Of a stretch of 64,000 nucleotides of DNA, positions 46,397-58,759 are shown one piece after another (the first letter of the stretch is position 1; every line of letters begins with the position of its first letter). This DNA comes from Bryum argenteum (taxonomy: Eukaryota; Streptophyta; Bryopsida; Bryales; Bryaceae): contig CM073321.1 of NCBI GenBank assembly GCA_037043015.1, forward strand, positions 37,213,420-37,277,419. The letters are read 5' to 3'. The notes under the pieces were generated by a model, which saw only the letters and a list, made by a program, of their open reading frames with translations, did no database searches and was not told the DNA's origin. The translations under genes and the position numbers were made by a program.

Positions 46397-47191
46397 GCTA
46401 ATCCGAGGGCCCTTGCTATTTTAATGAAAAATCCAAGTTTACGAAGAAGAAAAGAGAAGAGAACGGAGAGTTTGTGCACTCCTCTCCTCTCCTACCTACC
46501 CCCAAGACACCCGCCCCTTTGCACCCGCCCACCGCTAGGATACCCGCCTTGTGAACCTGGAACCCACCCTTATATTGATCGTTTAAAAAAAAAAAGAAAA
46601 AAGAAAAAAAATTGGTACCCACCCCCCCAAGTTACCCGACCTTCTCCTCGGTAATCCGTCCCTCTCCCCGGTAATCCGCCCCTCCCCCCGATAATCCGCC
46701 CCTCCCCCTAGTAACCCCCCCCCCTCACCCGCCCCGCACCCTAGTCACCCGCCTCGCCCCCCATGTCACCCGCCCCGCCCCCTATGTCACCCGCCCCGCC
46801 CTCCATGTTACCCGCCCCACTCCCCCCCCCTCACCCGCCCCGTCCCCCAATCACCCGCCCCTGCCTCTACCTCTCCCGCGCCGCCCCCCATGTCACTCGC
46901 CCCCTCAAAAGTTCACCCACCCCGCCCTCTATGTCACCCGCCCTTTCAAAAGTTCACCCGCCTTGACAAAAGTTCACTCGCCCCGACACAATTTCATCCG
47001 CCCCGACACCACGATGGACTTACACATCACATCCTACGTGGCTTTTTACTGCAAAGTTTGTTACCTACAAAAAATTACACACCCCCTACAATTACGGTGG
47101 GCAGGCAGGTCGGCCCGTCCGGGACAACTCGTACGCCCATTTTGCCCCCCCCTCCCCCGATCATCTCAACAAGCCCGATTTGACAACCTTG
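46397..47191. mobile_element. Right end of a second hAT-like element, C-rich
   Basis: The end CCCGATTTGACAACCTTG (47,174-47,191) matches the right end of the hAT-like element at 19,265 in all but one base over 16. It is preceded by about 500 bases of tandem CACCCGCC-type words, parallel to the GC-rich array of the first element. No matching left end (CAAGGTTGTCA) was found, so the element is truncated or its left end has decayed. The following bases CCCAAGAG could be a target duplication but no partner was found. Confidence 0.6.
46568..46577 (-). promoter_or_regulatory. Possible TATA box firing into P4
   Basis: On the minus strand this reads CAATATAAGG, about 170 bases upstream of ATG 46,396, with a CT-rich leader (46,440-46,500) between. 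The first hAT-like element has a TATA box in the same position at its right end. Confidence 0.35.
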
Positions 47192-49800
47192 CCCAAGAGT
47201 TATATTGTTTGAGTAAGATTTGTTTTTTCCCACTTTTACGTACGAGGTCTCTCACAAACCAAGTTGTCGGGTTTTTTGTGTTTAGGGTGTTCTAATTTTG
47301 CTGATTCGAGGTAGGAGAGCGGTCGACTCGCACTAACTCACTTGGCTCTGCTTTAAGGTGAGTAGGTCTCTCAATTATCCCTGGCATTCTAGATTGGCAG
47401 CTTATTTTTCTCAGTTGGCCATAAGAGCTCTATCACCACTCACTAAGCGGTTGTTGTAGAGGACTCTAATGTTTTGCTTTCCAATTTCACGCTCACTGAG
47501 CGCTCTAATGTGACTCACACATCGGATCCCTAAATCACCTTGTGTATGGTTATACACTTTTAAAGTGCTATGCACAATTTGGATATATGTTAAAAGCCTT
47601 TGTGTCAGTTACGCAACGATTGTTGATTCAAAACTTCTTGTTCCTCGCTATCCTGGTCTTCGTGTTGGTGGTGCTGGCAGCACGAGTGGCAGGGATTAGA
47701 TTCTCAATGCCACGAGTCTCCTCGTTTATCCTTCAAATTGAGGAGGTAGGATAACGTTATGGGGGAAATGGAAGGGCACTGGACTTGACGACCTTGTGAG
47801 AATCTTTTCAAAATGAGGTATATTCTGGAGAAATCTTCTACCTCGACTTGGATTTGATATGAGATAACCCTTGCTTTAATTTCTCCAGTTTTGATCACTG
47901 GCTCAAGCTAACTCTTGATTAGTTGAGCCCGGATCATTTGTATGGTTGTACACACAGTATTCCTTAGCTAGTCCATATTATTTTCAAACATTCTTTTTGT
48001 TCTTGGAGATGCATTTTATCAAATGTAGAGTAATGGCAATTGCATAGGTGTGTTTATTATCCTCCCAAACATAATGTCAATAAAAAATAACTTCCAAAGT
48101 AAATATTAAGTGGTATCATGAAAATCACTTAGAAAATCAGAATTTCTAAAAGCTTAGAATATTTATTTTTACCTTGTGTAAGTGCATTTTTACTTGTTTC
48201 AATTGTCGTTGAAGATGGATTTATCAATGAAAGAGTGCCGATAGTTCTAGGCGGTTTCATCTATTGATATGCCTACTCTCCTACCAAAATAAAAGAGTTA
48301 AAAAATTAAATACCAAAAAAAAAACAATTGATACTATTTAAACATTGTATTAATAAAGTAGAATACTAAAAGCTTATAACTAATTTTCTTACCTTGTTTT
48401 CATGGGTGTTTACTAACTCATATTGTTGTTGGAGATGCATGAAGAATGCTTCAAGTCCTTAAAGGTTGCATAGCTTTGCCTATTTTCCTTACATACGAGC
48501 TTGACAAGAACTCAATATTGCGAGTAAGTAGAATTAAGCCAACTACATAGAAAAGTAAACTTCCTCTTTATCTTCTTCCAATGCATGTCGCACTGTTGTA
48601 GAAGACGAGAGCACCAATGGAAGAGTGCTGGAAGATGTAGGGGATTGCATGGATGTTTTGATTTACCCTCCAGAATAAAATTGTGAAAAAGAACTCTTAA
48701 TGTAAAAGATGAATACAATCAAGAAAGTCATCAATTGAATAAAAATGCCAGAAGGTTCAAACTTCTTTCCTCACTTCTTTCAAATGTATGTCTATAAGTT
48801 CCACTTGTTGTTGATGATGCATTTGATATATAGATAGAAATTTTGGTCCCTTTGTAAGGGACCAGCGAGAATGAAGTGTCCGTTCGTAATGATCCGATGC
48901 CCACCGGATAAGGGAAAATTGGCACAATACTACTCTCCCCTTTCAAGGATGGACACTATGACTATGCTATTTTGTAGCTAGTTACTAACTCCTTGAAGAT
49001 ATTAGACATGGTATCCCTCCAAAGGGCTGGAATGAGTCTTTGATAAGTATAAAGAATTAAACTATTGAAGCTTGAGAAATCTCATCTACTCTTTCAAGTA
49101 TTTACGTGGGTATAGTATTCTCAATAGGATCACTAAGCCCATGGGGCTCAGCAATGGACATACCTGCCCAACGAAACACACAAAGCAATACATCGTGCAC
49201 GGAGTGCAACATCAACACGAGATTTTTTGTAAGCTTGATGTTCCAATTGAATCTAAACACAAAACTTATAAACTAAACTACGTGAACTTCTCACGTCTTC
49301 GAATAGGGAGAAGGGTTACCCAAACTTGTGCTAAGAATTTGAGTACTATCTATGAAAAAGATGAAGTCAAAAAACTAAACCTTTGAAACCATTCACATCT
49401 GTTAGAACCAATTTTCATTTTTCAACGCACGACGTTTGTTGAAGAAACTAAACTAAACGAGAAGCTATGGCACATTGATTATTTGTCTGAAGGAGTCTTT
49501 GTCCTAAGTATGTTGGGCAATGATGGTTGTGACATAGAAGAAATATGAATCCCACGTTGTGTGACAAGATTTCACAATATTGTGAAAATAATTATATTAG
49601 TATCTATATCCACAAAATTGTTTGACTCATGTCACACTATAAGGGTCTCACAATGTCTTTCAAAAGTTGTTGACGTTTGCCAAATTTCATATTTGTTTCC
49701 CTCATTTCCATGGGTTTGGGTCCCAAATCCACGGTAATAAGTTAGGAATATTCGAATATTCAACACAATATTCTCTATTAAATTAGAAATTTTTTATTTT
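47192..49800. other. Non-coding stretch, no recognised gene
   Basis: Mixed AT-rich DNA. A 104-codon open frame at 49,072-49,386 (+) starts MRNLIYSFKYLRGYS but has no recognisable domain or repeat relation, and I do not call it a gene. Blocks resembling TTGTTGTTGGAGATGCAT recur near 48,190-48,220, 48,420-48,440 and 48,805-48,830, suggesting an old duplicated unit. Confidence 0.4.
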
Positions 49801-50335
49801 AGAAATTTTTTCCAAAAAAATGTTCTCACCACCGCTCTCCAATCTGAATTTCTCCGCTCTACGCTCTATGCTCACGCCCAAGTAACGTCCCTCCCGGCCC
49901 TGCAGGCTGCCTCATGGGCAATTACGCTGTTGCCATCAAGTGGCCTGCCTCCCAGAGGACTTCCAATCCCCAACAGACCTGGCAGCCCATGCAGCAATCT
50001 GGGCCACCTCCAGTTAGGCAGTTCCCTATGTTTTACTCCCTTGTATCTTGTGTTTCTATTAATTTCCCCGAAAAAGGCCTTCAATGCCATCAAGTGGCCT
50101 GATGGATTCAGTCAGATACCTCTTACTATCTGTCGGTATCAGCGACCATGTTCATTTCTCATTTCGTTCGTCTTAATCTTTCATCGTTCTTCTCGAACAA
50201 GCAATCGACATGAGTGACCGTAGAAAATGAAAAGTATCGTTTATCACAGAGTAGACAAAGGAGTTATTATTAGAGAAATTACTTTTATCAATTCATTGGC
50301 ATTTTTAAGGAAGCTTTCATTGATTGCAGATTGCT

Positions 50336-50552
50336 CCATACGATCAATTAGCTTCACTAGAGCAGCTTGTTGATGTCCTAGAGCCGAAGCCTGTTACTGA
50401 AAATGACGAGTATAATGATACCTTCACTTTAAAGACGAAGAGAATCTCTCTCATAGCTGCCATTGTTTTTGGTTACTGCACCTGGAATGTCAGTTTGCTA
50501 CAATCGGGAAGGTACTTGAATGCGACCGAGCTTTCAGACATTTGTGTGCAGA
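50336..50552 (+). CDS. Isolated exon-like fragment of unknown gene
   Basis: An acceptor-like GATTGCAG|ATT precedes an open frame (APYDQLASLEQLVDVLEPKP, later RISLIAAIVFGYCTWN) that reaches a possible donor near 50,553. Codon use is more gene-like than the surroundings. I do not recognise the protein; it could be a captured exon of a host gene. The words TGCCATCAAGTGGCCTG occur twice shortly upstream (49,932 and 50,088). Confidence 0.3.
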
Positions 50553-50599
50553 GGTTATTGTATCAATGTTTCAAGTTTTGTTGAAGATTGTTGTTATGA

Positions 50600-52240
50600 T
50601 TTTTATCATGTTGTTATTTGAATATTTGAAACGGTAGTAGGAAGGTGCCTAGCATGACATCATTGTATGTGGTTTTTAGAGTGTTTGTTTGAGAATATTT
50701 TGTGTATTATGTGCATTATTTTGAACTTAATATGAGGTAATTGATTTGTTCTTCACTTGTATTTCTTCTTCTGTTTGGTATATTTATCAGAAGGTGTCAC
50801 ATGTAATGAAGAGTGCAAATAGAGAAGTTTGTGAGTCCAAATTGAATTTGAAATGTTTGTGACCATATGCTACTAATGAGTCAAATGCGGAACTTTGTTA
50901 GATCATCTATTTTTGATTCTCATATTTGGTTATCAAGCTTTTATCTCTAAGCAATTAAAAATGCTAAATTGAAACAAGGGCTCTATAAATTAGCCTATTA
51001 GATGCTACTAGGTAATTAAACATCAACCAACAAGTGCCTAAAAACATATCGATTATGTAAGGGAGGTAGTTTGTTTTGTGCCTGACATAATGATCTTGGG
51101 CACTACCGATTAGATTGGGGCGCATGTGGTCTTTTTGGAAGCGGAATTTTATGTTGGGGTGCTTGGATCGCACATTGGGTTGACAAGTCCGAAAGACATC
51201 AAATTTCAAAGTATTGGCCCCATAAATGTTGGAAATTATTTTGTATGAGCGAGGCATTGCCGCATGGGTGTACAAGTATTGTATTAGAATTAGAATTTTT
51301 ATGCTTTTATAATAGAAGAGGTTCTCTGATATATACATTTTTTTTTCTTTTTTCTTTTTCTTTTTTTCTTTATGAGTACCTAAAGTAACTTCTAAAACTA
51401 GTATTGATTCGATGCGAATATCATAGCTATATCACTTGTCACTTTCTATAGTAAGAATGGGATGGAAGTGATTAGTTTGTGGATCGTCCTACCATGTTAA
51501 GATCTTGTAAGATTTCATGCAAAGTATCATAGTTAGTGGTAGACTGGTAGTCCAATCCACTTGCTAGAAAGAGATATTACTCCCTTCGTCTAAAAACACC
51601 ATAATTTGCTAAAAATGGTTGATTTTTGTAATGGTATGGATTACTCATTGATATCGTTGTATATGGTTTGGATGGTTTGAATTACTCATTAATATGAAAT
51701 CTTCGTATTATTGTGAGACGAGTGTTTGAACCAAATGATGGTGTTTTTATGAGACACTTATTTAGTTTCTTCTGTAGTAATAAGTTATAACTTGTGTTTG
51801 AAAACATTAAACCAAAGCTCTTTCTCAAATATGCATGCCATATATTTTTACTTCCTTGGACAAATGTGCAATCATATGAGATAGACTAGACTTGATTTGT
51901 TATCCACCGCGATTGTTTTCGGCAAAGTCAGACTTTGAATGAAGTTATGGCATTTCGAAGTTTTAGCTTGTCGCCAAAATGTGTGATTATAAACACAAAG
52001 GCCCTATAGGGATTTCCCCTCAAGTTGACCGAAGCCCAATTTGGGTCATTTAGGGTTTGGTCACCGGTTTAGAATATTTGAATCGCATGGAGTTGAAACA
52101 TTTTACATGTTGTGGAGTGTTACTATAACATTCCGATAATTCTAATTACAAGTAAAGGGATTTTTAAACTTCCTAAAGTAGCAAGCCATGCATATATAAC
52201 CCTCCCCAAAAGCCAAAATATTCCATGCATAATGACCAAT
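50600..52240. other. AT-rich stretch without recognised features
   Basis: A pyrimidine run lies near 51,340-51,370. No gene, RNA or clear repeat is seen. Confidence 0.4.
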
Positions 52241-52245
52241 TCTTC

Positions 52246-52515
52246 TTAACCCCTAAAGATCCACAATGTTTTGGGAGCTTAAAATACCAACACTGACCAT
52301 TATGTACTAATGCGGGTATGTCCAATATTTTTGGAAATTTCTCATAACTTCGACCGTAGGATCTTAAAGTAGACTACCATAGGTAGTAGTGTGGAAATTT
52401 TCAGCCGTTGGATCATCACTGGATGTGAGATCATAACATTTGAAGTTGACTGCAAAATGTTTTTTGGCCTTGACCGTAAAAGCCAAATCGGTGGCCGTGG
52501 TCGTTTAGGGGTTAA
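52246..52515. mobile_element. Short non-autonomous TIR element (MITE-like), 270 bp
   Basis: Starts TTAACCCCTAAAGATCCA and ends TCGTTTAGGGGTTAA, so the outer 12 bases are inverted repeats. The inside has CCGTAGGATCTTAAAG and CGTTGGATCATCACTGGATGTGAGATCATAAC blocks shared with the longer relative at 55.5 kb. No target duplication is obvious. Confidence 0.7.
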
Positions 52516-54600
52516 GACACAACATCTTCAATGAATACTTTCTTCATGTATTCTCTTCACAAGTAAAACATGTCATCCCCAATATTTTTCCATGTTTCTA
52601 CTTAGAATCAGCCTATGACATGATTCTTTTCTTCATATTATAAACTAAGTGGGGTTGGCTAGGGTGTGAAACAAGACCGACCACTATGGTAGAAGCACCT
52701 TTAAATTGACTGTTTTTTAAAGAATTGTTGCGTGGAAGTGGGCGGAATTAATCCATATACGTCATTTGTGTTCAAAATTCACAATTCGGATGACAAGCTT
52801 AATCCAAAAAATTCAAAATCATTTCTTGATTCACAAATTTATTTGCCTATATGAAATTCCCCAAAACTAATCCAATTAATACTACGTGCTATTATTTTAG
52901 CTTATACTATATTTACCACTATGTATAAAACAATGTTGCTTGAGGATGAGCAACATGAAGACATTACTTCTTTTTCCTTTTTTCAATACGATTGTCTTAA
53001 TACAGATGATGTGCCTAAGGAACAACCACATTATTAAAATTGTCTTAGTGATAAGAGTAAGATAGGAGGTTTGATAACCAAACTAAATCCGGGAACCGTG
53101 CACAACAAAGAAGAAGAGGATTCTTGTTTTCATTCACGAACTCCAATGTACCTAGGCATTAGTTGAAGTCTAAACAAATGCACCTATTTCTCTAATACTA
53201 CATTTATTTTTTGTGGTTATCAAAAAGATGTAATGATTGTTAGATACCCATCTTGATATGATACTTTGTCAATCCTTGAAAATCGTCCCTACACTCGACT
53301 TTAGTAAAGATTATCCATAATAAGATTCTAGCCAACGTGAGGACTTGGACACATTATAAATGGGAAAGTGCACACTTTAGGCTCATGGAAAGCACCCATT
53401 GGAACAAGTGGTCATGCATGCAATGCAATGCATTAATAAGGTTATGGAGAATTGTGTCATAGTAAAAGGTGCCTCCAAATAATAATGATAAAGAAAGGAG
53501 GGGAGTAGTGGAGTACTTCCAAGGAGGGAGTTGCTTGTAAAAGAGTGCTTTGGACCATATCAGAGTTTGTTAGCAAATTTTTGGTGTTTTGTCTTGGGAT
53601 GTGGCATTAGTGCTTTGCATTACGCAACCATGGGTTTGTTTGTGGTGGGGGAGCCTTGGTGGCCGCATCTCAGCCAGTCTAACGAAATGAGTTCAAACTA
53701 ACCACTAGTTTGCTTTACCAGGGCTACAAACATAACATGACATCTCCGGTTGCACTTCCAAGAAATAAACAAGGGTGTGATGTTCAAACGCAAGCCAACA
53801 ATATTACAATCAAAATGTAATGTACTTCACGGTCGTGTTGCGGTTGTTAGAGCATCTTTAGTGGGCATGGTGTCGCTCGTGCGGTCCAATCGCTTGTGAA
53901 AACATGGTTAGCGTGCACTCTACAAGCATACATGTTGTAGTGGCACACTACACCCACACCCACACCGCACTTGAGGGGTGCGCGCGGAGCATGCTTTCAC
54001 TTGCAAATGCTTACACTACAAGGTGGATTGGTAAAGTTAAACTCTAATTTTCAAATCCTTTTCACACAATTTGTTTTTTTATCGTAGGCCCAACTAAGGT
54101 AGAAAGACTTTTTGTTAACATTTACTGACATGCTCTTAACCCTCAAACATACTTGATGTTGAAAAACAACATTCTGGACAAAGGGTTGAAACTTTGAAGA
54201 GTCATAACCTCTTCATTGGGAATCGTCTATTGACGAAAGCAATTGGATTGGGTCCCATATCAAGTTTACTTAGTGTGATAAAAAGTGCACACCCCTGCAA
54301 TGAAATATGAATAAAAGACATGCACTTTAGTGAAGGAAACTTTTGATCTTGGGTTACCAAACATTGGGTTTGTTTTACCATTGCAAGCATATTATGTGAA
54401 ATCAAAGTAATTTTTTGGGAAGTGCTTTTGCATATTCATTATCTCAAAATGAAATTTGAAAAATTTCTAATTAGACTTTTTTTGATCTAGATAATTTTAG
54501 TGTTGAATGTACAATAATGAAAAAAAAAACAAATAAATGGATAAGTCTTGAAGAGCTAAATGTCTTTTATCTACTGTTGAATCTCACTTGATTTTCTGAA
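52516..54600. other. AT-rich stretch without recognised gene
   Basis: Nothing coding is seen. Near 53,850-54,000 a stretch beginning AGAGCATCTTTAGTGGGCATGG looks like a MITE end, with no partner found. Confidence 0.4.
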
Positions 54601-54627
54601 ATGAATTCCAATTAAAGTCTAGTCTTA

Positions 54628-54750
54628 GTAGTCGAAGTACCCCCCGGACATCGTTTCTTCAACAAGCAGCTTGCTTCTAACTTCTGCTAGTTGTTTCTTC
54701 CTCACTCTTGCTGAAGTCATCCTGCCTAACCTAGGTCCGACTCTGCTACC
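54628..54750 (-). CDS. Possible last exon of an unknown gene
   Basis: On the minus strand an acceptor TTTCTATCAG is followed by a basic helical frame (GSRVGPRLGRMTSARVRKKQ) ending MSGGYFDY and TAA. The Arg/Lys-rich helix recalls the basic last exon of the HAD-like genes, but the match is too short to trust. Confidence 0.25.
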
Positions 54751-55542
54751 TGATAGAAATAAAACATGTAAGCCCACCTCAAAGTTTACTGCACAAAAAC
54801 TTTGAAAAAATTGCAATAGAGAATGATAACTTGGAATGAGGACCGATTTTGAAGCAACGAAAGTGCAAGAATAGGTGAGGTTTCCTAGAGAGCTAACAGT
54901 GTACACAAGCTAAGCTCGGAAGGTTGCCGTAGTGGCAGACTCGAAGATAACCAACATACGCAGTGGGTGAGAGTTGCTTTGGTTATAGATGGCAGTGAGC
55001 ATGGAAGAATGATCGTATAGGAGACTATCCAGAAATGAGCTCATTGCTAGACTGCGACTTTCAAATTAATTGATCGAGACAGCAATGAAAAAAGGAAATG
55101 AAGGTAGGAGCAAATCAGCAGTTTGCAGCTGCGTCCTGCCCAAAACGTAGACCAGGCACGATGTAGCACAAAAACTAATTCAACGTCCAAACGTTCAATG
55201 ACTCACAGAAATCAATCTACTATATTCAAAATACTATATTCATAATACTAGATATACTTTATCAAGTACTTATGTTAAATAATTTTGCTTAGTTAACATA
55301 ACCCAATACTAAACTTAGAATACTACTTTAAGTATATTTCAGTGTTATAGTTAGAAAAGCAGACCTAATTTAGTATATAATCAAGCTAGAGTACCTTACC
55401 TTATTTACTAGTAAGATACTAAACTTAGAGTATTTCACTCAAAATAATACAATTTTATTCTTAAAATTCCACATTTAATATTCTTGAATACTATAGTCAG
55501 AAAACTAGACATAATGTATCAAGTACTTATGTTATACTCTCT

Positions 55543-56480
55543 TTAACCCCTAAAAATCCAAGCGTTTTTTGGACTTCCAAAACCAAAAACTGTGATTTTT
55601 TACCACCTTGTTCGAATTGAGACATGGTCAAAAATTTTATTGTTTATTTGTACTTTCAACCGTAAGATCTCAAACCTACCTACTATCACCACTACCATGT
55701 GAAATTTCAATCGTTGGATCTTTATCATTTGTGAGATCATAACAATCAAAGTTGGTGCAAAAGTTTTTTTTGGCATTGCTTGTGAGACATTGATTCCATG
55801 GAGCAAAGAGAAAATTGAAGATTGTAACCCCAAACATAACTTTCATATTTTTTTTCATATGGGTAATCAAGTTGGGTATGCTCATGCAAAATTTTGGAAA
55901 CTCATTCCATTTTTGTGACCTTCATGCAAATTATTTCGTAAAAGAAGGTCTAAAAACAACGATATAGTAAAACGTGCATTTCATTTGATATATTTGGCTT
56001 AATTAAAGATCCCATTGGCAAGTAGGTGCCTTTATGAGTTTGTGAAATTTGAAAAAAAAAAATTGGGAAAATTCTAAAACCTTAAATTTTGACAAATTTT
56101 GTAAGAGTTAATTCAGAAATTACTAGAAATTGTGAAGATTGTTTTTGTAATTTTTGAGGGCTGCCCTTGTGAAATTGACAAACTTTTTGACTTGGTTCAC
56201 TTTGGAACTCAAGCAGTGATTTGTTCATGAACATATTTCCAAAAAAAATATTCAAAAAAAGACTAAATTTAAACTGCCCTTTTTGGACTTCAAACCTAAA
56301 ATTTCTAGATGAAGGTTCTAAAATTGGAATTTGGATTTGCAAATTTTACCACATGCACTTTACGGTGTAAGGAGCACCCAGTAAAAAATTTTAGGAAAAA
56401 GTATTACTTTGAACCCCTTCATCTAGGCTGCCCGAAATAAGAAACCTCCACTTTGGTAGCCGTGGATCTTTAAGGGTTAA
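55543..56480. mobile_element. Longer TTAACCCC-type TIR element, about 0.94 kb
   Basis: Starts TTAACCCCTAAAAATCCA and ends GTGGATCTTTAAGGGTTAA. Interior blocks (CCGTAAGATCTC, CGTTGGATCTTTATCATTTGTG) are shared with the 270-bp element at 52.2 kb and with the relic at 16.2-16.7 kb. There is no transposase frame; it is non-autonomous. Confidence 0.65.
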
Positions 56481-57360
56481 TTAATTATTAAAATACTCTT
56501 ACTTATTTGAGATTCGATCTAAAATTTCTTTAAGAAAACTTTGCTCTGTTTGTGTTTGAAGGCTAATTTTGAACAATCTATCAAACCAAATAAAGTACCG
56601 TAAATTGAATGTAGATTCGAACTTACCAAACTCATGGAATGTTACAAAATGAGGAGATTCTAACGCTTCAGGTAGCTAAAAAGGTCGTTATGAAGGTAAT
56701 GGAAGTGCAAAAAGAATCATACGAAAATAGAATCTATGTGTTGGAGTGTTTAGAATTTGTTGTGATGAGCGACCTCGGAATCTTCTAGGAACTTCTAGCA
56801 GATCTTATCCTCCGGTTAGTTCAAGTTAAGTAAAAGTATCTAAAATTACTGCCCTAACTGGGGTATATATATATATATATATATAAACCATATATAGGTT
56901 CTATCAATCTTTTTCAATACCATTTTATTGCTTCCTCTTTCTTCTTGCTCACATTAGTATTTACCAAAATTTTGCAGAATTTAAAGTAAAACATTAGAAA
57001 GCAGCCGTTCGAACGTACAATGGGTCTAAATCAAAAATTCTAGCGATTTTGAAGAAAAATTACCATTGGCTGATGGGGCTCCGAGAAACGTTGGTAGCAC
57101 TCATTTAAGGAATGAGGGTGTCCAGTTTATTGGGACTGCCGCACCTCAACACTTGTAGTTGCTGTAACAAGAAAGGCGCATGATGAATGCAAGGTCTAGA
57201 GCCTGGGCTATCATGCAAAGAGACCCTTGAAAGCGTGCCACTTATGAAAGAAATGTGCAATGCATTTTGCCATGCCTGAATTCCATGGTTTAAAAAGTTG
57301 TTCACAAAACTGCATGCAGCTGCCAAAAGAGTGAGTACGCTTGCCGTGGTCTGTAAGCTG
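56481..57360. other. AT-rich spacer
   Basis: A TA dinucleotide run lies at about 56,866-56,886. No gene is supported. Confidence 0.4.
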
Positions 57361-57909
57361 CAAGAGGCTCTACGGTCGATCGATCCTAGATTCCTGTGTT
57401 GCTTTTCCTTTACGGTTTCCAACTCTGAACAGAGATTACTTTTAATTGTGACAGAGATCACCACTCAGCTCTAGAATTGGCAATCAGTTGAGTTCGACGC
57501 ATGGGCGGTTTGCCTTGCCCTCTTATACTAACATCACGTGCTTGGAACAGCCGGGCAGCGGCCACGCGCAGTCAAATCACTTGAGGGCAGCTCGGGCAGC
57601 GGAGGGCAGCTGCGACATCTCCCGAAGGCTGCAGCTGACATCTCGTCTGTTGCTGTAACAATATCTCCTCTTTCGCCGCTCCGCTCCGCAGCTTCCCCTT
57701 CATGTTCCGCTTCGCTCCGAAGCTTTCCCTTCCTGTTCCGCTTACCTCCGCTTTCCCTTCCTGTTTCGCTTACCTCCCTCCCCCACCTTCACCCCCCCCC
57801 CCTCACCCCACCCTCATCCTCACCCCCCTCACCCCCTCACCATCACTCCCTTCACTCCCCCTTACCTCCTCCGCCCTACCCTAGAGGCTCTACGGTCGAT
57901 CGATCCTAG
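57361..57909. repeat. Direct repeat GAGGCTCTACGGTCGATCGA flanking a C-rich stretch
   Basis: The same word, continuing ATCCTAGAT, occurs at about 57,364-57,391 and 57,884-57,911. Between them lies a leader-like, then C-rich stretch. It may mark an internal duplication of the hAT-like end. Confidence 0.5.
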
Positions 57910-58356
57910 ATCCCCCCTCCCGATCCTAGATCCCCCCTCCCGATACCCGCCTCCGCTCGTCCCCGCTCCGCTCGCGGCGCCCCCCCCCGCCCTAAAACCC
58001 CCCCCGCTTGGCCCCCTTGGCCCCCGCCCTGGCCCTTCCGCCCCCACCCTAGCCCCCTCCGCCCCTGCCCTGGCTCCCCCTCCTCCGCCCTGGCCCCCCC
58101 CCTTTCCCGCCTTGACCCCCCCTCACCCGCTCCTAACCCCTTTCACCCACCTTGTCCTCTGCCTACATGGCGCGTACGTGGCGTGTACGTAGCGGCCAAG
58201 TGGCTTGGTTTTTATCCAAACCCTTGCCACGTCCTCTTTTTTTACCTGAATTAAAAGTCAACAGAGGTTTGACCGTATCGGGCGAGCGAGAGCTCTATCG
58301 GACGGACAAGGCGGACGCACGGGCGGCCGGCGTGCCCGCCCGGTATGACAACCTTG
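57770..58356. mobile_element. Right end of a third hAT-like element, C-rich
   Basis: The end TATGACAACCTTG (58,344-58,356) carries the hAT-like terminus seen at 19,265 and 47,191, preceded by about 400 bases of CCGCCCT/CACCC-type words. No left end was found. The following GTATTTAG could be a target duplication. Confidence 0.5.
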
Positions 58357-58404
58357 GTATTTAGTTACAAACTAAAGCTTGTAGTCCAGCAGTATACTTT
58401 GACA

Positions 58405-58759
58405 ATTAGCTCGATTGGAGCTAAGTCCACTGCAGTGTCATAACCTGCGTAGGGATTTAGCTTGACTCGATCTAAATGCACGGCTGCTTCGTGACAATAC
58501 GAGCTAAGTAGCGCATCTCCATTCTTAAGGCACCGTAGGCACTTACAGTTTTTGCATTGAATTGCAGACATGGCTCGCACTAAGAGGACTGCCAGAATCG
58601 TTTCCGCCAACTCAGGAAGAGCCTTCGGATCTGCGAGTCAGGATGAACTTCGTGATCATGAAATATGTTTACTTCGTGTAAACTCTAGGGGTTGTTTTTA
58701 ATTCTTCAATTGTATTTGATACATTCATAGTTAAGAATCTAGCTTGGTTCGAGCTAATT
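58405..58759. repeat. Three decayed P1-like palindromes upstream of and within P5
   Basis: ATTAGCTCGATTGGAGCTAA at about 58,405, a copy with TTTAGCTTGACTCGATC at 58,455, and TAGCTTGGTTCGAGCTAATT at 58,740. The last lies in the intron between the first two P5 exons. All resemble the P1 family (TTTAGCTCGA arms) with several changes. Confidence 0.65.

Noticed and set aside
53600..53700. Possible tRNA-like or snoRNA-like sequence
   Set aside because: I could not fold a cloverleaf with conserved T-loop and D-loop bases. I found no tRNA or rRNA gene in the window.
57538..58047. Pro/Ser-rich and Gly-rich open frames near 57.5-58.0 kb
   Set aside because: They are by-products of the C-rich hAT-like subterminal repeat, open on both strands.
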